Shown here: positions 18,401 to 29,923 of the stretch, one piece after another
Numbering within the stretch: the stretch's first letter is position 1
How the letters are laid out: each line of letters starts with the position of its first letter
DNA from: Gordonia terrae
GTDB taxonomy: Bacteria; Actinomycetota; Actinomycetes; Mycobacteriales; Mycobacteriaceae
Assembly (NCBI RefSeq): GCF_001698225.1
Contig: NZ_CP016594.1
Location: 1,240,001 to 1,304,000 of the forward strand
DNA length: 64,000 nucleotides
Direction: 5' to 3'
The notes under the pieces: model-generated
What the model saw: the letters and a program-made list of their open reading frames with translations, nothing else
What the model was told of the DNA's origin: nothing
Databases searched by the model: none
Program-made: the position numbers and the translations under genes

Positions 18401-21400
18401 CAGTCCATCGTGGGCGCCATGCGGACGGTGATCGGAACCGAGGCCGTGCTCGACGCGGACACCAACTTCTTCGCAGCCGGGGGAACCTCACTGTCGGCGG
18501 CGCGGCTCGCGGCCGCGCTCGCCGGAACGGGCGATCACGTCGCCGTCGCCGATGTCTTCGAGTACCCGACGGTGGCCGCCCTCGCCGCGCACATCGAGGC
18601 CACGGCGCACACCGTACGTCCGGTCGACGGCGTCCACTCCGGTCTGGCGCCGCTCGCGGCCGGGGCAGACCTGACCCTCACACCCGAGCAGATGGACCTG
18701 TGGCTCCGGTGGCGGACCGAACCGGACTTCACCGGCTACCTCATGCCCCTCGCGCTTCCCGTCGACGCCCGCCCCGACGCGCTCCGCCGTGCCCTCGTCG
18801 AAGTCGTGACGCGGCACGACGCGCTGTGCACCGTGTTCCCGGTCGGAGCCGACGGGCCGGTGCAACGCCGCCTCCGCGACGAGTACGTCGTGGAAGTCCT
18901 GGAAGAAGCACTGGCGGCGACGATCCCGGTCGCCGACGCCGAGTCGGTGGCAGCGACGCTGGGAACACTGCACGCACCGATCGACCTGGCTGCCGAGCTG
19001 CCGTGGCGGGTCCGCATCGGCGAGATGGACGGTCAGAGCTGGCTTCTCGTCGTCGCGCACCACATCGCCGTCGACGGCGAGTCGTTCCCCATCCTGTTCG
19101 CGGAACTGGGTTCGGCGTTGGCCGGCACACTCTCCGCACGCGGCGAGATCGACTACCGGGAGTACTCGGCGTGGCGATCGCGAACGCTGGCCGCGCGGCA
19201 CGCCGAGCTGGTCGCCCACTGGGTCTCGGCGTTCGACCGCGCCGTGGAGCCACTGCGGCTCCCGGAACTCAACCCGGGGAACCAACACCCCTCCGTCCCC
19301 GAGGCACACTCCCCAGACCCGCACTCCCCGGACCGGACAGTGGTGCACCGCACGCACCGAAGCCTCGATCGATCCGAGACTTCGATCCTCGACGAACTCG
19401 CCGTGACGAGACGGAGCACGCCGTTCATCGTCGTGCACACCGCACTCGCGGCGGTGCTGGCCAGACAGGCCGGGACCGACGTCGTCACGGTCGGCACGGC
19501 ACTGTCCGGACGGCTCGATCCGCGACTGCTCGCCGTACCGGGACTGTTCGCCCGCGCCGTGCCGCTGCACACCCCGATCGACCTCGATCTCCGCTTCGTC
19601 GACCTCCTGGCGGCAGTCACCGCGGTCGATCTCGGCGCGTTCGCGCACGCGGATCTCCCGCTCACCGAGATCACCGAGATCGCCGATCCCGAACGGGTGA
19701 AGGCCGGGACCCCGCTCTTCGAGGTCTCGTTCGGCGCCGTGCCGGACGAGCTCGTGGCGGCCGGCGGCGACGGCGGAGGCGCGGGCATGGCGCCCGGCGG
19801 CCCTGCGCTGTGGGGTGTTCCGCTCTTCGGTGTGGATGTGTCGATGTTCCGCCGGGACGGTGCACTTCACCTGACCATGGCGTGCACGGGTGCGGTGGCG
19901 AGCGCGGCGCGGCTGGATGCGTTGTGCGACCTCGTCATCGAGACGATCCGCCGCGGTGTGCGGGAACCGCTCCGCCCGGTCGCGGCCCTGCTCGCCCCCG
20001 CGGTCTCGCCCCCGGACCTCCACGCGCAGAGCCGAACCCGGGGCCCCGAGACGCTCGACGAGCTGCTGACCGGACGTCTCGCCGCCGAACCGGACGCGAT
20101 CGCGGTCATCGACCGCCGCCATCTCGGCCCGGGACCCGGTTCCGCACTGACCAACGCCGACCTCGACCGGTCGGCGACGCGTGTCGCCCGCGAGCTCATC
20201 GCCTCGGGGATCGGTCCGGGTGACGTCGTGGTCGCCCTGCTGCCGCGTTCGGTCTTCGGCGTCATCGCGACCGTCGCGGCGGCGCGCGCGGGAGCGGCCT
20301 TCGTCAACGTCGATCCCGCGGATCCGGCAGGTCGGAAGCAGATGATCGTCGAGCGGTGCCGGCCGCGTGCGGTCCTCACCCTCGCCGCGGAGTCCGTGCC
20401 CGCGGGGGTCCGGGCGATCGCGCTCGACGAGATTCTCGCCCGCGACCCCGATCCCAGCGCGCGCACGCCGGGCCCGGCGCCGTTCGACACCACCGAGCGG
20501 GTGCGGCCGTTGTCGGTGGACGACGTCGCCTACATCACCTTCACGTCGGGAACCACCGGACGGCCCAAGGGGGTCCAGGTGACCCATCGCGGCCTGTCCG
20601 GCTGGGCGCGAGACACCGTGACCCGCCTTCGGCTCGATCCGCCGGACAGGGTGTTGCACACGTACGCAACCGGATTCGACGCCCACCTGATGGGTGTCGT
20701 GCCGCCTATGGTCGCCGGCGCGACCATCGTCATGTGCCCGCCCGACGTCATCGCGGCCGACGAACTGACCGGGTTCGTCGACGCCGAGCGGGTGAGCGTC
20801 CTGCTGACCACACCGTCGGTGCTCGCGACCATGCGTTCGCCCGAACTCCCCGGTGTCCGGCACGTGGCGGTCGGCGGTGAGCCGCTCGGCGCGGGGCTGG
20901 TCCGCGACTGGACCGTCGGGCACACGCTGAGCAACGAGTACGGTCCGACCGAGGCCACCGTCGCGGTGAGCAGTGCGCGGTTCACCACGGACCCCAGCGG
21001 GCCGATCTCCATCGGCTCTCCGCTGCGGGGAGTCGGCATGTACGTGTTGGATTCCGCGCTGCGGCCGGTCCCGGACCACACCGTCGGTGAGCTCTACCTC
21101 GCCGGAAACTGTCTGGCGCGGGGCTATCTCGGCGACCCGTCGGCCACGGCGCGCGGGTTCGTCGCCGATCCCCACGGCGACGGCGGCCGGATGTACCGGA
21201 CCGGCGACCTCGTCCACCGCCGCCCGGACGGCACCTTCGTGATCCACGGTCGCACCGATGATCAGGTGAAGATCCGCGGCGTGCGTCTCGAACCGGGCGA
21301 GGTCGACGCGGCGCTGTCGGGGCTGCCCGGCGTCGCGACATCGGTGACCGCGACGCGGACCACCCCGGCGGGGGAGAAGATCCTGGTGTCGTGGGTGGTG

Positions 21401-24400
21401 GCCGAGGACGGCGCACAGGCCGCGGACCTCTCCCGACAACTGGCACACCTGTTGCCCCGCAGCATGATCCCGAGCGCGTTCGTGTCGGTGTCGGCGCTGC
21501 CGATCGGGCGGAACGGGAAGATCGACGTGGCCGCGTTGCCCGATCCCGACTTCGCCGGCGCCGCGACCGCTCCCGCTGTCCGCGCCGGCCGCCCGCCCGC
21601 CGGCGCCACCGAAGAACTGGTGTCGGCGGTATGGGCCGAGGTCCTCGGACGTCCGGTGGCGTCCATGGATGCCGGGTCCGACTTCTTCACCGAGGGTGGC
21701 ACCTCGCTGTCGGCTACTCAGGTGACGTCGAGGCTCGCCGCGGCGACCGGCGCGGACATCGGGGTCCGCGTGATCTTCGAGGCGCGCACGGTGGCGGGTG
21801 TCGCCCGGCGCGTCGATGAGCTGCTCGCCGGCGCCGGCGGCGTTGCCGTGAGCGCAGCGCCCGCACGACTCCCGGTGCCGGAGATGCTGCCACTGGCATA
21901 TCCGCAGCGCCGCATGTGGATTCATCACCACGTCGAGCCGCTCTCGACGGCATACCATGTTCCGGTCGTGCTCCGGATCCGCGGACGCGTCGATCTCGCA
22001 CGCCTGCGAAAGGCCGTCGACGAGGTCGTGGCGGCCCACGCCGTTCTCCGGACGGTCTATCCCGATTCGCCGTCCGGGCCGCGACAGCGGCGTATCGAGC
22101 ATCGGAGTCCGGTGCTGCGGCATCGCCTCGTCGACGCGGCGGCCGGTCCCGAGGGCCTTCGTCGGGAGATCGAGGGCTTCCTTCGCCTGCCCTTCGACCT
22201 CGAGTCCGAGTCGGGGTTCCGGGCCACGGTTTTCGAGCTCGACGCGGCCGACGATCCGCACACTCATCTGGCGGCGGTGTTGCACCACATCGCGATCGAC
22301 GGATGGTCGACCCGGGTGTTGCTCGCGGACCTGCTCCGCGCATACGACGGCCAGCGGCTCTCGGTGGCGGCCGACGAGGCGTTCACCTACGCCGACTTCA
22401 CCCAGTGGCAGATCACGCGGCTCGGTGATCCAGCCGATCCGCACAGCAGATACGCGCGAGAACTGCGGTACTGGGCCTCGACGCTCGCCGATGCGCCGGG
22501 TCCCCTCCGCTTGCCGGGCAGCGTCGATCCCGGCGGCCCGGGCACCGGCCGGAATGAGGCGGCCGGCCGCGTCGTCGGGCGGTTGTCGGCCTCCATCGTC
22601 GGCACCGAAACCCTGCACCAGACCGCGAAGACGCTGTCGGCGAGCGTCTTCCAGGTCGCGCATGCCGCGCTCGCCGCGCTGCTCGGACAGTGGACCGGCG
22701 AACGGGACCTGCTCATCGGTGTGCCGGTGCACGGCCGGCATGCGCCGGAATGGGAGTCGGTGGTCGGCATGTTCGTCAACACCGTCGCGCTGCGGACCGA
22801 TCTGCACCCGGGGTCGACGATCCGCGAAACCGTCGAGCGGGCACGGGATGCCGCCCTGGCCGCACAACTGCACAGCGAGGTCCCGTACGAGGACGTCGCT
22901 CGCATGGTTCGCCCCGATGACCGGGCGGCGGGGGACCCGCTGATCTCGGTGTTGCTGGTCAACCAGGACGTCGTGCCCCAATCGTCGGGCGAGGTCGTGC
23001 TCGCCGGGCCGTCGTCGAACGACCGAGGACCCGGCGCGGACTCGGTGGTGGCGACCCTGGTGCCGGAGTTCACGGCCACGGTGGACGCGAAGTACGACCT
23101 CGAAGTCGTTCTCGCCGAACAGGACGACGAGTTGCACATCACCGTCGTGCACTCCGCATCCGTGCCGACCGAGGTCGCGCGTGCTCTGCTCGACGACTTC
23201 CGCGGATTCCTGCTGGCCGCGGCCGGCGATCCGGGGCAACCGTTCCCCGTCGCCGGTGCGCCGGTCGCCGACGATGTGGTGGCCCACCAGGTGCCGGGAG
23301 CGCGGTCGGTCGGTGAGCCGGTACCCGTGGCGTCCGTTCGCCCGGCGTCATCGGCTCCACTCGTCCGGGCGATCACCGAGGTGATGTCCGAGGTGCTCGA
23401 GGTGCCGCCGGGATCGGTGGGGGAGGCCGACGACTTCTTCACGCTGGGCGGTACCTCGCTGTCGGCCACCCGGGTGACCTCCGCGCTCGGCCGTCGTCTC
23501 GGTGTGCGGGTACCGACCCGCGTGCTCTTCGAGAACCCCACCCCGATCGCACTGGCGCAGGCGCTGACCGAACTCCCCGACGAGCCGGCCGACGCCGACC
23601 CCGCCCGGGATGCCGTCGCCGTGCCGACGGTGGGCACGGCCGAAGGCGAGGCCGACCACGGCGATCTGCCGCTCGCCCCGACCCAGCGTCGGATGTGGGT
23701 CGGCGCGCAGATGCTCGGTGCCGTGCCGATCTACGCGGTGCCCGTGGTGGTACCCGTTCCCACCGGGGTCGGCGAGCCCGCGGTCGTCACCGCGGTGGAG
23801 ACGCTGATCGACCGTCATCCGGCCCTGCGCACCCGGTACCTCGCCTCACCGGACGGACCTCGGCAGCGGGTTCTGGGTGCGTGGCGGCCGCCCATCCGGC
23901 GGGTGGGCACGACCCGGCTCGCGGCCGGCGACGGGATCGGGATGCTCGGGGAGGCCTTCGATCTCAGCGGCGAGCCGCCGGTCCGGGTGTGGCTGATCAC
24001 CGGCGACGACGAGGTGACGCCGGTGGCGACGGTGCTGATCGCGCACCACATCGCGATGGACGGCGAGTCGGCCGCGATCGTGGAGCGCGAACTCACCGCG
24101 CTTCTCGCCGGCACCGACCTCGGCCCGGCGCCGACCGGCTTCCCGGTGGTCGCCCGGCAGATGGTGGCCGACGAAGAGCGATCCCGGGGAGATCTGCTGG
24201 ACTTCTGGCGTCGTGCCCTCGAGGGGTACAGCGGTGAACTCGACCTCGCGCAGCGACGCCCCGCCGTTCGTGACCTCCGGACCGCCACGATCGAGTACCC
24301 ACTCGAAGCGGTTGTGGGGCAGGCGGTGTCGTCAGCCGCTCGGCGGTCGCAGGCAAGCGAGTTCCACATCCTGCACGCGGCGGTGGTACTCGCCCTCGCG

Positions 24401-27400
24401 GTGCAATCAGGGTCCGACGACATCGCGCTGGCCACCCCCGCGTCCATGCGTCGCGACACCGGCACCGCCGGCACGGTGGGCATGCTCATCTCCACCGTCG
24501 TGTTGCGTACCCGGGTCGCCCCCGGCATGACGGTCGGCGACCTGATCACGCGTGTCCGCGACGAAGACCTCGCGGCGCTCGACCACGCCGCCATCGCCTT
24601 CGATGATGTCGTCGCGCTGATCGATCCGCCGCGCGTACCCGGACGCCATCCGCTGGTGCAGGTCGCGTTCTCGCTCGCGGACCCGGCCGGCGGGCCGAAT
24701 CCGGTTGCGAACGAGCCTGATTCCGCGGGCGCCGATGCCGACACCGATTCCGCCGACGCCTGGACCGTGCCGCGCAGCGAGTTCGATCTCCACATCGTGG
24801 CGGTGCCCGACGCCGGAAGCTGGCGGTTGCGCGTCCACCACGGCCGGGAACTGTTCGACGATGCCATGATCCGAGCGCTCGGTGAGCGGCTGGTGGCCGC
24901 GGTGACGGCGGTGGTCGGGGAGCCGTCGCACCGCCTCGCGGCGATCGAACCGCTCACCGGCGCGGAGCGGGGATTCGTCGCAGGCCGGGCGCGGTCGTCG
25001 TCGCCGACGGGGGCCGAACCGCTGCTGGCCGAACTCCTCACCGAGGCCGTCGCGGCGTTCGGCGACCGGCCCGGCATCGCCGACGAGAACCGGTCGCTCT
25101 CCTACCGCGAGTTCGACGCCTGGGTGTCGGTGACCGCGCGCGCGCTGCGGCGGCGCGGTCTCGGTGCAGGCGACGCCGTGGCCGTGGTGGTGCCGCGATC
25201 GATCGAGTCGGTGGTCGCGATCTGGGCGGTGAGCCGGATCGGTGGCGTGTGCGTACCGGTCGACGTCACGTACCCCGCGGCGCGGATCGACCACGTGGTC
25301 GCCGGCGCCCGGGCGAGTGTGATCACGTCCGCCGACATCCCCGCACAACCCACGGAACCGGTGATGTCCGAACCGGTCACACCGGTGTCGCGCGATGCGC
25401 TGGCCTACATCATCACGACGTCGGGCACCACCGGGACCCCGAATGTCGTCGGGGTGACCCATCGGGGGGTCCACCGGGTGGCCGCGCTCGCCGACGTCGA
25501 ATCGACGGACCGGGTCGGGATGGCCATCAGTCCCGGATTCGACGCGACGTTCCACGACATGTTGCTGCCGCTCGCCGCGGGTGCAACGCTCGTGGTGGTC
25601 CCCGCCGGGATCGCGGGCGGGGACGACCTGACGAGGTTCCTCGACGACACACGCGTCAGCGTGTTCACGGCCACCCCGTCGGTCGTCCGCACGCTACGGC
25701 CGGCGGCGATCGGTGCGCTGCGTCTGGTGTACATCGGAGGTGAGGCGCTGTCGGCCGACCTCGCCGCGACGTGGTCCGAGCACGCACAGGTCCGCAACAT
25801 CTACGGCCCCACCGAGACGACGGTGACGGTGTCCACCTCCGCCTACCGTCGCGGCGACCCGATCCGGCTGGGACATCCGCGCCCCGGCATCGGCGCCGAG
25901 GTGCTCGACGCGCAGTTGCGCCACGTCCCGCCGGGCGTCGTGGGAGAGCTGTATATCGGCGGAACCGGGGTTGCCCGAGGCTATCTCGGCGATCCGGCGC
26001 TCACCGCGGCGAGTTTCGTCGCCGCCCCCGACGGCAGTCGCCGCTATCGGACCGGCGACCTGGTGCGGTGGGATCGCGACACCGGCGAATTGGTCTACGT
26101 CGGGCGGGCGGACCGCCAGGTCAAGATCCGCGGGCAGCGGGTGGAACCCGCCGAGATCGACGCGGTGATCGTGCGGGCGGGTGCCGACCGGTCGGCGACG
26201 GTACTACGGTGGGGACCGGTGGGGCCCGCCCTCGTGTCGTACGTGGTGTCGCCGTCGGTGCCGGTCGCCGAACTCCAGGCCGAGTGCCGGTCGTCGCTGC
26301 CGCGGCACATGGTGCCGAGCCGGATCGTCGCGCTCGATGACCTGCCCCTCAGCGGTGCGGGCAAGATCGACACACGGCGACTGCCCGAACCCGTCTGGTC
26401 GGAGTCGGTGCGCGAACCCGGGACCGAAACCGAGGCAGCGGTTCTGGATGCCTTTCGCACCGTCCTCGGCGAGCCGACACCCGAGCATGGCGCGGGCCGC
26501 CATGCCGACGGGAGCGCCACCGGGATACACGTCGGCATGGATGACGACTTCTTCGCCGCCGGCGGGCACTCGCTGGCCCTGCTGCAGTTGCGCGACGAGC
26601 TGGCGACCCGGACCGGGAGGGTCCTCGACGCGGCGGACCTGTTCGGCCACCGCACGCCGGCCGAGGTCGCCCGGTTGCTGGACGGGATCGCGGCAGTGGA
26701 TCTCCCGGCGCGACGCGTGTTGCCCCTGTCCCCGGGCCCCGCCGAGCGGCGCCCGGAGATCTGGTGTGTGCACACAGCAGCCGGCATCGTCGAACCGTTC
26801 CGGGTGCTGGGCGACTCCCTGCGATCGGCCTCCGTGTTCGGGCTGCAGCTGCCCGAACTCGTGCTCGCCGGCCGGGAGCTCCCGTCGACGGTCGAGGGCA
26901 TCGCGGCACTGCACGTCGAGGCCATCCGGTCGACCCAGCCGCAGGGACCGTACCGGCTCGTCGGCTGGTCTGTCGGTGGTGTCATCGCCCACGAGATCGC
27001 CCGCCGGCTCGTCGAACTCGGTGCGGAGGTGGCGCTGCTGGTGCTGCTCGACCCCCGGACGCCCGCCGAACTCGCAACGGTCGACGACGAGGAACTGCGC
27101 GCCGCCGATCACCCGCTGCGAGAGCTCGCCGAGCGGCACGACCCCGAGGCACTGCGCCGTTTCGACGAACGGACGCGGAGTCTGGCCGGCGCGGCTCGTT
27201 CCTACGACCTGGGTCCGGTCGCCGTCGACAAGGTCGTCTACGTTGCGGCGCAGGACAACCCGGACCCGCAGGAGTGGGCACGGGTGGTCGATCCCGGCGG
27301 GCGGGGCGTCGTCGACGTGATGTACACCGACGCGACACATGCGCAGTTGGGGAATTCGGACGTGATGGCGCGGGTGGCCCGCAGAATCGAGGAGGAATGG

Positions 27401-27403
27401 TGA
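12413..27403 (+). CDS. Giant non-ribosomal peptide synthetase, C-A*-T-C-A-T-C-A-T-C-T-C-A-T-TE
   Basis: The 4,996-residue protein carries five condensation domains. Their HHxxxDG histidines are at 147-148, 1194-1195 (HHIAVDE, Gly replaced by Glu), 2216-2217, 3291-3292 and 3878-3879. Five carrier domains have their phosphopantetheine serines at S1012, S2026, S3098, S3682 and S4720. A1 (about 480-960) is degenerate: no TSGSTGxPKG, no NxYGPTE and no A10 lysine. A2 (about 1500-1985) is intact; its ten-residue specificity code reads DFWSVGMVHK, one position from the threonine code. A3 (about 2540-3040) reads DAMLAGEVAK and A5 (about 4200-4660) reads DAHTYGIVTK; neither is assigned. Between C4 and T4 there is no A domain. 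The thioesterase has GWSVGG (S4853), D4880 and H4976. No epimerase domain or MbtH gene is seen. The leading C domain suggests acyl initiation. Stop and next start overlap (GTGA). Confidence 0.95.
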   Translation: MSDSSNPEIVVPDAPRQFALSAAQRSLWFTQQAALDVPINVAQYVEIDGPIDAELFVAATSAVVQHAQFTQLRFVDTEDGLVGVYDPGLHYWADIIDLRDRPDPRAVAEEMMAQDYSRPLDPRVDRTARGCLFRLSDTKSLVYNRGHHLLSDGMGGKDRMVEALAAYHAAVTGEPAPAQKPVDLDLPARADAEYRASKRFGTDRAYWRDNMAGVGIAATLAHRPGRPAAVARRVASAVPPATMARLHEAAHRGSTMLPNVLVAAFAAYLGRAAAQGDEVIFQFPVAARTTAALRATPLPVANIVPLRTGVTGAGTVADALRTTQAALMGALRHQRYRGEDIWADVAGDESSGATPRTAAQERSGPMLNLMLFDREFPCGDARATFHILTVGPADDLTINIYPVPGEDQDSSLMIGVEANPNRYDDAEVAAHHGQFLSMLDTFADAFLREPDTRVDDLPLRFPEIDTDAGTETDTGARQPGSLWEALTDAAARRRHEPAVEYPGTSVPALLTFEQLHARAGRLGAQLRTVGARPGVTVAIAVASDADRLLAWWAVAASGAAALLVDPAAPQSIPHAVSGAPGALLVIADDATDPPAGVSAGEVWTLAGLADVAPAPGSAASRPDDTACVVHGVVGALGAADVVAIPQHAVATLIVDGVFAPAASGPGYGRLACMAPKASWASHLEMAACAAHGLRLVDPDTDLATHAVVPAGPLDETSAGAATTVLVVDSGTMPAPTVRFAFGRDVRTAYSPGGVLGPYTITDRIRPDRPIDRPLPSGRPRRGVDVAILDHRLRPLPPGITGDIYIAGIGAPQYVVGDGARTATMMVACPWQPGRRMVATGDRGHREPGTGDVVIDHRAGDIVEIDGVRVDLALLERAATEVSGVAVARAAVLGDGVGIALCLSPAGRRTAGESEDSDPHHVRASVRRRVNAELPTVLWLRRVAILESVPLDAVGVADRADVAELIAAAPESRAAQRRPSTPLEHAVADAVTHVLGVPDPSMDDELVQLGATSLGFMQLATHLGDSLRVVVSMRDLGEVTTLAELAAVLEAAEQGRSGPGESPGNPGVTRYRPTRAQQEIWLLNRADRHATVYHLPVRLVLAEGVAADVVRAALVDVAARHEALRTVYPDTGGEPVAVVRGVGDARIPVPITTGTLDATGVELAVSAPFDLTVDMPWRAVVDETGAQTELVLVAHHIAVDEWSLHIVVDDFAHALRARLDGGEPVWTEDAVGFGAALNARSHAIDPTAEVHWAKVMREAPMRLALPEPARALPAGLTSGPATTLRRTIGRDARERASVRARNAGTTLNTLLCVSLSATMAEYSDTDDIVMSVPVSGRFTTEELRPVGMFVETVPVRTIGVRHSGVAEALARVGADLTAAITHADAAPTGLADVIFAYHASRPDLPGAAVFADVETLPTGQARTALELTVFDDPEGLSVALTVAGRRVDTVAAEHLLDRFVETVVALGVASPESVIARCLPVPTARTRSGGVRRTTPVDPIAALRRQADTRPDAPAVVAGDATLTYRELRDRAEAVAIRLRENGVRPGDRVALILPRSADTVVAIVAVLMADAVYVPIEPGDPPSRTELILAATAPAAFIEDGTEVRPIVDGVRAQPVPGGAYVIHTSGSTGVPKTVMATRANLAAMLGAALDTIEATERDVWSWVHSYAFDFSVWEILGPLASGGQVVVLQRETVLDPGLLSAALDRYGVTVCSQTPTAFGNLIDPAVSGTGVQPGPRSLRTVVFGGEPLSPNSLRNWAVAHPEVGLVNMYGITETTVHLTATEVDVDDERSDIGIPLDGVATAILGRDLRPVPVGAVGELYASGDQVTLGYHNAPGVTATRFVADPNGSGRRMYRTGDRVRELAGGRMVYLDRTDDQVQIRGHRIELGEIVAALRDVPGVGDARVLVDPGSRPGDERLLAFVTEDGLADFDVLDALDEDHLRTACANRLPGHMVPVRVAIVDGWPMTSTGKLDRRRLTGLLPQVPGTSPRALTATEQSIVGAMRTVIGTEAVLDADTNFFAAGGTSLSAARLAAALAGTGDHVAVADVFEYPTVAALAAHIEATAHTVRPVDGVHSGLAPLAAGADLTLTPEQMDLWLRWRTEPDFTGYLMPLALPVDARPDALRRALVEVVTRHDALCTVFPVGADGPVQRRLRDEYVVEVLEEALAATIPVADAESVAATLGTLHAPIDLAAELPWRVRIGEMDGQSWLLVVAHHIAVDGESFPILFAELGSALAGTLSARGEIDYREYSAWRSRTLAARHAELVAHWVSAFDRAVEPLRLPELNPGNQHPSVPEAHSPDPHSPDRTVVHRTHRSLDRSETSILDELAVTRRSTPFIVVHTALAAVLARQAGTDVVTVGTALSGRLDPRLLAVPGLFARAVPLHTPIDLDLRFVDLLAAVTAVDLGAFAHADLPLTEITEIADPERVKAGTPLFEVSFGAVPDELVAAGGDGGGAGMAPGGPALWGVPLFGVDVSMFRRDGALHLTMACTGAVASAARLDALCDLVIETIRRGVREPLRPVAALLAPAVSPPDLHAQSRTRGPETLDELLTGRLAAEPDAIAVIDRRHLGPGPGSALTNADLDRSATRVARELIASGIGPGDVVVALLPRSVFGVIATVAAARAGAAFVNVDPADPAGRKQMIVERCRPRAVLTLAAESVPAGVRAIALDEILARDPDPSARTPGPAPFDTTERVRPLSVDDVAYITFTSGTTGRPKGVQVTHRGLSGWARDTVTRLRLDPPDRVLHTYATGFDAHLMGVVPPMVAGATIVMCPPDVIAADELTGFVDAERVSVLLTTPSVLATMRSPELPGVRHVAVGGEPLGAGLVRDWTVGHTLSNEYGPTEATVAVSSARFTTDPSGPISIGSPLRGVGMYVLDSALRPVPDHTVGELYLAGNCLARGYLGDPSATARGFVADPHGDGGRMYRTGDLVHRRPDGTFVIHGRTDDQVKIRGVRLEPGEVDAALSGLPGVATSVTATRTTPAGEKILVSWVVAEDGAQAADLSRQLAHLLPRSMIPSAFVSVSALPIGRNGKIDVAALPDPDFAGAATAPAVRAGRPPAGATEELVSAVWAEVLGRPVASMDAGSDFFTEGGTSLSATQVTSRLAAATGADIGVRVIFEARTVAGVARRVDELLAGAGGVAVSAAPARLPVPEMLPLAYPQRRMWIHHHVEPLSTAYHVPVVLRIRGRVDLARLRKAVDEVVAAHAVLRTVYPDSPSGPRQRRIEHRSPVLRHRLVDAAAGPEGLRREIEGFLRLPFDLESESGFRATVFELDAADDPHTHLAAVLHHIAIDGWSTRVLLADLLRAYDGQRLSVAADEAFTYADFTQWQITRLGDPADPHSRYARELRYWASTLADAPGPLRLPGSVDPGGPGTGRNEAAGRVVGRLSASIVGTETLHQTAKTLSASVFQVAHAALAALLGQWTGERDLLIGVPVHGRHAPEWESVVGMFVNTVALRTDLHPGSTIRETVERARDAALAAQLHSEVPYEDVARMVRPDDRAAGDPLISVLLVNQDVVPQSSGEVVLAGPSSNDRGPGADSVVATLVPEFTATVDAKYDLEVVLAEQDDELHITVVHSASVPTEVARALLDDFRGFLLAAAGDPGQPFPVAGAPVADDVVAHQVPGARSVGEPVPVASVRPASSAPLVRAITEVMSEVLEVPPGSVGEADDFFTLGGTSLSATRVTSALGRRLGVRVPTRVLFENPTPIALAQALTELPDEPADADPARDAVAVPTVGTAEGEADHGDLPLAPTQRRMWVGAQMLGAVPIYAVPVVVPVPTGVGEPAVVTAVETLIDRHPALRTRYLASPDGPRQRVLGAWRPPIRRVGTTRLAAGDGIGMLGEAFDLSGEPPVRVWLITGDDEVTPVATVLIAHHIAMDGESAAIVERELTALLAGTDLGPAPTGFPVVARQMVADEERSRGDLLDFWRRALEGYSGELDLAQRRPAVRDLRTATIEYPLEAVVGQAVSSAARRSQASEFHILHAAVVLALAVQSGSDDIALATPASMRRDTGTAGTVGMLISTVVLRTRVAPGMTVGDLITRVRDEDLAALDHAAIAFDDVVALIDPPRVPGRHPLVQVAFSLADPAGGPNPVANEPDSAGADADTDSADAWTVPRSEFDLHIVAVPDAGSWRLRVHHGRELFDDAMIRALGERLVAAVTAVVGEPSHRLAAIEPLTGAERGFVAGRARSSSPTGAEPLLAELLTEAVAAFGDRPGIADENRSLSYREFDAWVSVTARALRRRGLGAGDAVAVVVPRSIESVVAIWAVSRIGGVCVPVDVTYPAARIDHVVAGARASVITSADIPAQPTEPVMSEPVTPVSRDALAYIITTSGTTGTPNVVGVTHRGVHRVAALADVESTDRVGMAISPGFDATFHDMLLPLAAGATLVVVPAGIAGGDDLTRFLDDTRVSVFTATPSVVRTLRPAAIGALRLVYIGGEALSADLAATWSEHAQVRNIYGPTETTVTVSTSAYRRGDPIRLGHPRPGIGAEVLDAQLRHVPPGVVGELYIGGTGVARGYLGDPALTAASFVAAPDGSRRYRTGDLVRWDRDTGELVYVGRADRQVKIRGQRVEPAEIDAVIVRAGADRSATVLRWGPVGPALVSYVVSPSVPVAELQAECRSSLPRHMVPSRIVALDDLPLSGAGKIDTRRLPEPVWSESVREPGTETEAAVLDAFRTVLGEPTPEHGAGRHADGSATGIHVGMDDDFFAAGGHSLALLQLRDELATRTGRVLDAADLFGHRTPAEVARLLDGIAAVDLPARRVLPLSPGPAERRPEIWCVHTAAGIVEPFRVLGDSLRSASVFGLQLPELVLAGRELPSTVEGIAALHVEAIRSTQPQGPYRLVGWSVGGVIAHEIARRLVELGAEVALLVLLDPRTPAELATVDDEELRAADHPLRELAERHDPEALRRFDERTRSLAGAARSYDLGPVAVDKVVYVAAQDNPDPQEWARVVDPGGRGVVDVMYTDATHAQLGNSDVMARVARRIEEEW

Positions 27404-27987
27404 CCGTATCCGATCAGGCGGCGACGCCGCAGATGTCGATCCTGTTCGTGTGTACGGGCAACATCTGCCGTTCGCCGATCGGCGAACGCGTGCTGGCCGG
27501 TCTCGCCGGCCGGGCCGGTGTCCCCGTGACGTCGACCAGTGCCGGTGTCGGGGCACTCAACGGCCAGCCCATCCACCCGCACGCCTCGGCCGTACTGGTC
27601 GAGAACGGCTACGACGCAGCGGGTTTCGAGTCCCGGTATCTGCGGCCGCCGATGCTCGCGGAGTCCGACCTCGTGCTGTGCATGAGTCGCGAACACCGCG
27701 CCGCGGCGCAGCAGATGGCGCCGGCTCGGTGGAAGCGGGTCTTCACGCTGACCGAGTTCGCCGCGCTCTGCGACCTCGGTGCGCTGCCGGAGATCATCGC
27801 CGGGCGCGGGCGTCTCGACCCCAACGCGGAGCAGCTCGACATCGTGGACCCGATGGGCCGGCCGCGTGAGGACTTCGATCGCGTGTTCGCCGAGATCGAG
27901 CCGAAGGTGGAGGCGGTGGTCGGGTGGTTGGCGGCGAATGCCGGCTTGGCGCCGGCGCCGGCGCCGGGAGCGGGGGAGGTCCGATGA
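27400..27987 (+). CDS. Low-molecular-weight protein-tyrosine phosphatase
   Basis: A 195-residue cysteine phosphatase. The CX5R signature CTGNICR (C18 to R24) is followed by SP, and the general-acid Asp is in DPMGRP (D150). GTG 27400 is chosen: it overlaps the NRPS stop (GTGA) and follows GAGGAGG. Wzb/Etp-type relatives dephosphorylate tyrosine kinases that control exopolysaccharide export, and Mycobacterium PtpA belongs to the same fold. No partner BY-kinase is in the window. Being coupled to an NRPS, it may control assembly or export of the peptide product, or act on a phosphorylated intermediate. That is inference. Confidence 0.9.
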   Translation: MTVSDQAATPQMSILFVCTGNICRSPIGERVLAGLAGRAGVPVTSTSAGVGALNGQPIHPHASAVLVENGYDAAGFESRYLRPPMLAESDLVLCMSREHRAAAQQMAPARWKRVFTLTEFAALCDLGALPEIIAGRGRLDPNAEQLDIVDPMGRPREDFDRVFAEIEPKVEAVVGWLAANAGLAPAPAPGAGEVR

Positions 27988-29744
27988 TCCGGCGTCTCGC
28001 GGGCAACCGCGTCGTTCAGGTCGTCGCGGTCCTGCTGGTCCTCGCCGCGGCGGCCACGGTCTGGCTGGCGTATTCGGCGTTCCAGGTGCGCGACGACCTG
28101 GAGTCGGTGCGCACGGACGCGAGCCGAGCCCGGACCCTGATGCTCGACGGCGATCAGGCCGGTGCCCGGCAGGCGGCCGAGGCGGCGTCGGCGAGCGCCC
28201 GGGACGCCGAGGACCGGTCGTCGGGCTTCCTGTGGTCGGCGGCAGCGGCCGTGCCGCTCGTCGGTTCGCCGTTGAAGTCGGTACAGCAGATGAGCGATGC
28301 CGTCGCGGCGCTCTCAGCCGACGTGCTGGTGCCGGCGGCCGACCTCGCCACCGTCCTCGACCCGAACCGATTGCGTACCGGCAACACCGTCAACCTCGCG
28401 TTGCTGCGTGACGCCCAACCCGCACTGAAGTCGGTGGCCGAGAAGTCGGCCGAGGTGGCCGAGCAGGTGTCGGCGATCGAGCCGAGCTGGCTGGGCGTGG
28501 TTGCCGATGCCCGCGACCAGCTCGCCGAGCAGGTCGATGCCGCCGATTCGACGGTGCAGGCCACGAGCATCGCCGCCGAACTCGTCCCGTCGATGCTGGG
28601 CGCCGACGGTCCCCGGAACTACTTCATGGCGTTCCAGACGCCGTCCGAGGCACGCGGAACCGGCGGTCTCGTCGGCGGTTTCGCGGTGCTGAACGCGACC
28701 GGCGGGCGGGTGACCATCCCGGAGCTCGGCGCCAACTCGGAGTTCCGTGATCCGGCCACCCCGCAGATCGACCTGGGTCCCGAGTACGACGCGATCTACT
28801 CGTACTACCGGCCGTACACCGACTTCCGGAACGGCAATCTCAGCGCCCACTTCCCCGACGCCGCGCAGATCTGGCTCGCGAACTGGCGGGCGCAGACCGG
28901 CAAGCAGCTCGACGGGGCGATCGCGCTGGACCCGATCGCGCTGAAGTACGTGCTCGAGGTCGTCGGGCCGGTGACGGTGGGCCGCGAGAAGATCACCGCC
29001 GACAACGTCGTCCCGATCACGCTGTCGACGGCCTACCAGCGCTTCGCCGACGACAACCAGGCCCGCAAGGACTACCTGCAGTCCATCTCCCAGGCCGTCG
29101 TGAACAAGCTCGTCACGTCCAGTGGGAGCACCCGCAACCTGCTCGAGGCGCTCGGTCGTGGCGTCCACGAGCGACGGATCATGATCTACAGCACCGACGA
29201 CGAGAACCAGCGGATCCTCGAGTCGACCAAGCTGGGGCACCAGATCTCGGACACCTCCTCGCCCTACCTGCAGGTGGCCGTCGGCAACGCGTCCGGGACC
29301 AAGCTGGACTACTACCTGCGCCGCGAGATCAGCTATACCTCCGGCGGATGCAACGGTGACACAAGGGAATCGACGATCACGGTGAAGCTCACCAACACCC
29401 TCGACACCGCCGACAGGACCGACTACGTCGCCGGAAACCTCGGCACCGAACTCTCGGTGAAGAAGGGCACCAACCTCGCCAACGTCGAGTTCCTCGCGAC
29501 CAAGGGCGCGGTCCTGAAGGAGATGACCCTCGGCGAGGGCGGGGCGTTCTATGTGGAGCAGGCCCTGCACGGCCGCCCGTACTACTCGACGCGCGTCGGC
29601 ATCGCCCCGGGGCAGACCGCCACCATCGTCCTGACGATCGACGAGCCCACCTCCGCGCACGGCGACGCCGAGGTCCCGATCCAACCGCTCGTCGACGACC
29701 CCACCGTGAACGTCGACGTCCCCGCGTGCGGCCCGGAGGACTAG
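27984..29744 (+). CDS. DUF4012 membrane-anchored extracytoplasmic protein
   Basis: The ATG at 27984 overlaps the phosphatase stop (ATGA). The 586-residue protein has one N-terminal transmembrane helix (about 9-30) and then a coiled, Ala-rich region to about residue 200. The DUF4012 core (about 205-420) reads RNYFMAFQTPSEARGTGGLVGG and later LDGAIALDPIALKYVLE, with GPVTV and ITADNVV following. The C-terminal part is beta-rich. The family is common in actinobacterial surface-polysaccharide loci, and its core layout faintly recalls LytR-CpsA-Psr transferases (weak inference). It most likely works outside the membrane, on export or attachment of what the NRPS makes. Confidence 0.82.
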   Translation: MIRRLAGNRVVQVVAVLLVLAAAATVWLAYSAFQVRDDLESVRTDASRARTLMLDGDQAGARQAAEAASASARDAEDRSSGFLWSAAAAVPLVGSPLKSVQQMSDAVAALSADVLVPAADLATVLDPNRLRTGNTVNLALLRDAQPALKSVAEKSAEVAEQVSAIEPSWLGVVADARDQLAEQVDAADSTVQATSIAAELVPSMLGADGPRNYFMAFQTPSEARGTGGLVGGFAVLNATGGRVTIPELGANSEFRDPATPQIDLGPEYDAIYSYYRPYTDFRNGNLSAHFPDAAQIWLANWRAQTGKQLDGAIALDPIALKYVLEVVGPVTVGREKITADNVVPITLSTAYQRFADDNQARKDYLQSISQAVVNKLVTSSGSTRNLLEALGRGVHERRIMIYSTDDENQRILESTKLGHQISDTSSPYLQVAVGNASGTKLDYYLRREISYTSGGCNGDTRESTITVKLTNTLDTADRTDYVAGNLGTELSVKKGTNLANVEFLATKGAVLKEMTLGEGGAFYVEQALHGRPYYSTRVGIAPGQTATIVLTIDEPTSAHGDAEVPIQPLVDDPTVNVDVPACGPED

Positions 29745-29923
29745 CCGAAGCAGCGGGTGAGGTCGTCAACGCCTGGGCGTTCGATCGGGGAGACGGTGAT
29801 CCGCTGCGGGAGCGACGGGCTGGAGCGGTATCACTGTGGAGTTGTCAAGGGACGGGTGCGATCCCGGGCATCGCCCCGGTGCGGAAGGCGCTGCGCGCGA
29901 GTGTGGTGGGCGGGCCCGGTTGG

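Noticed and set aside
18488..23287. 1,599-residue antisense open frame over the NRPS
   Set aside because: It is a high-GC shadow of the NRPS frame, with low-complexity Arg/Gly/His composition and no domains.
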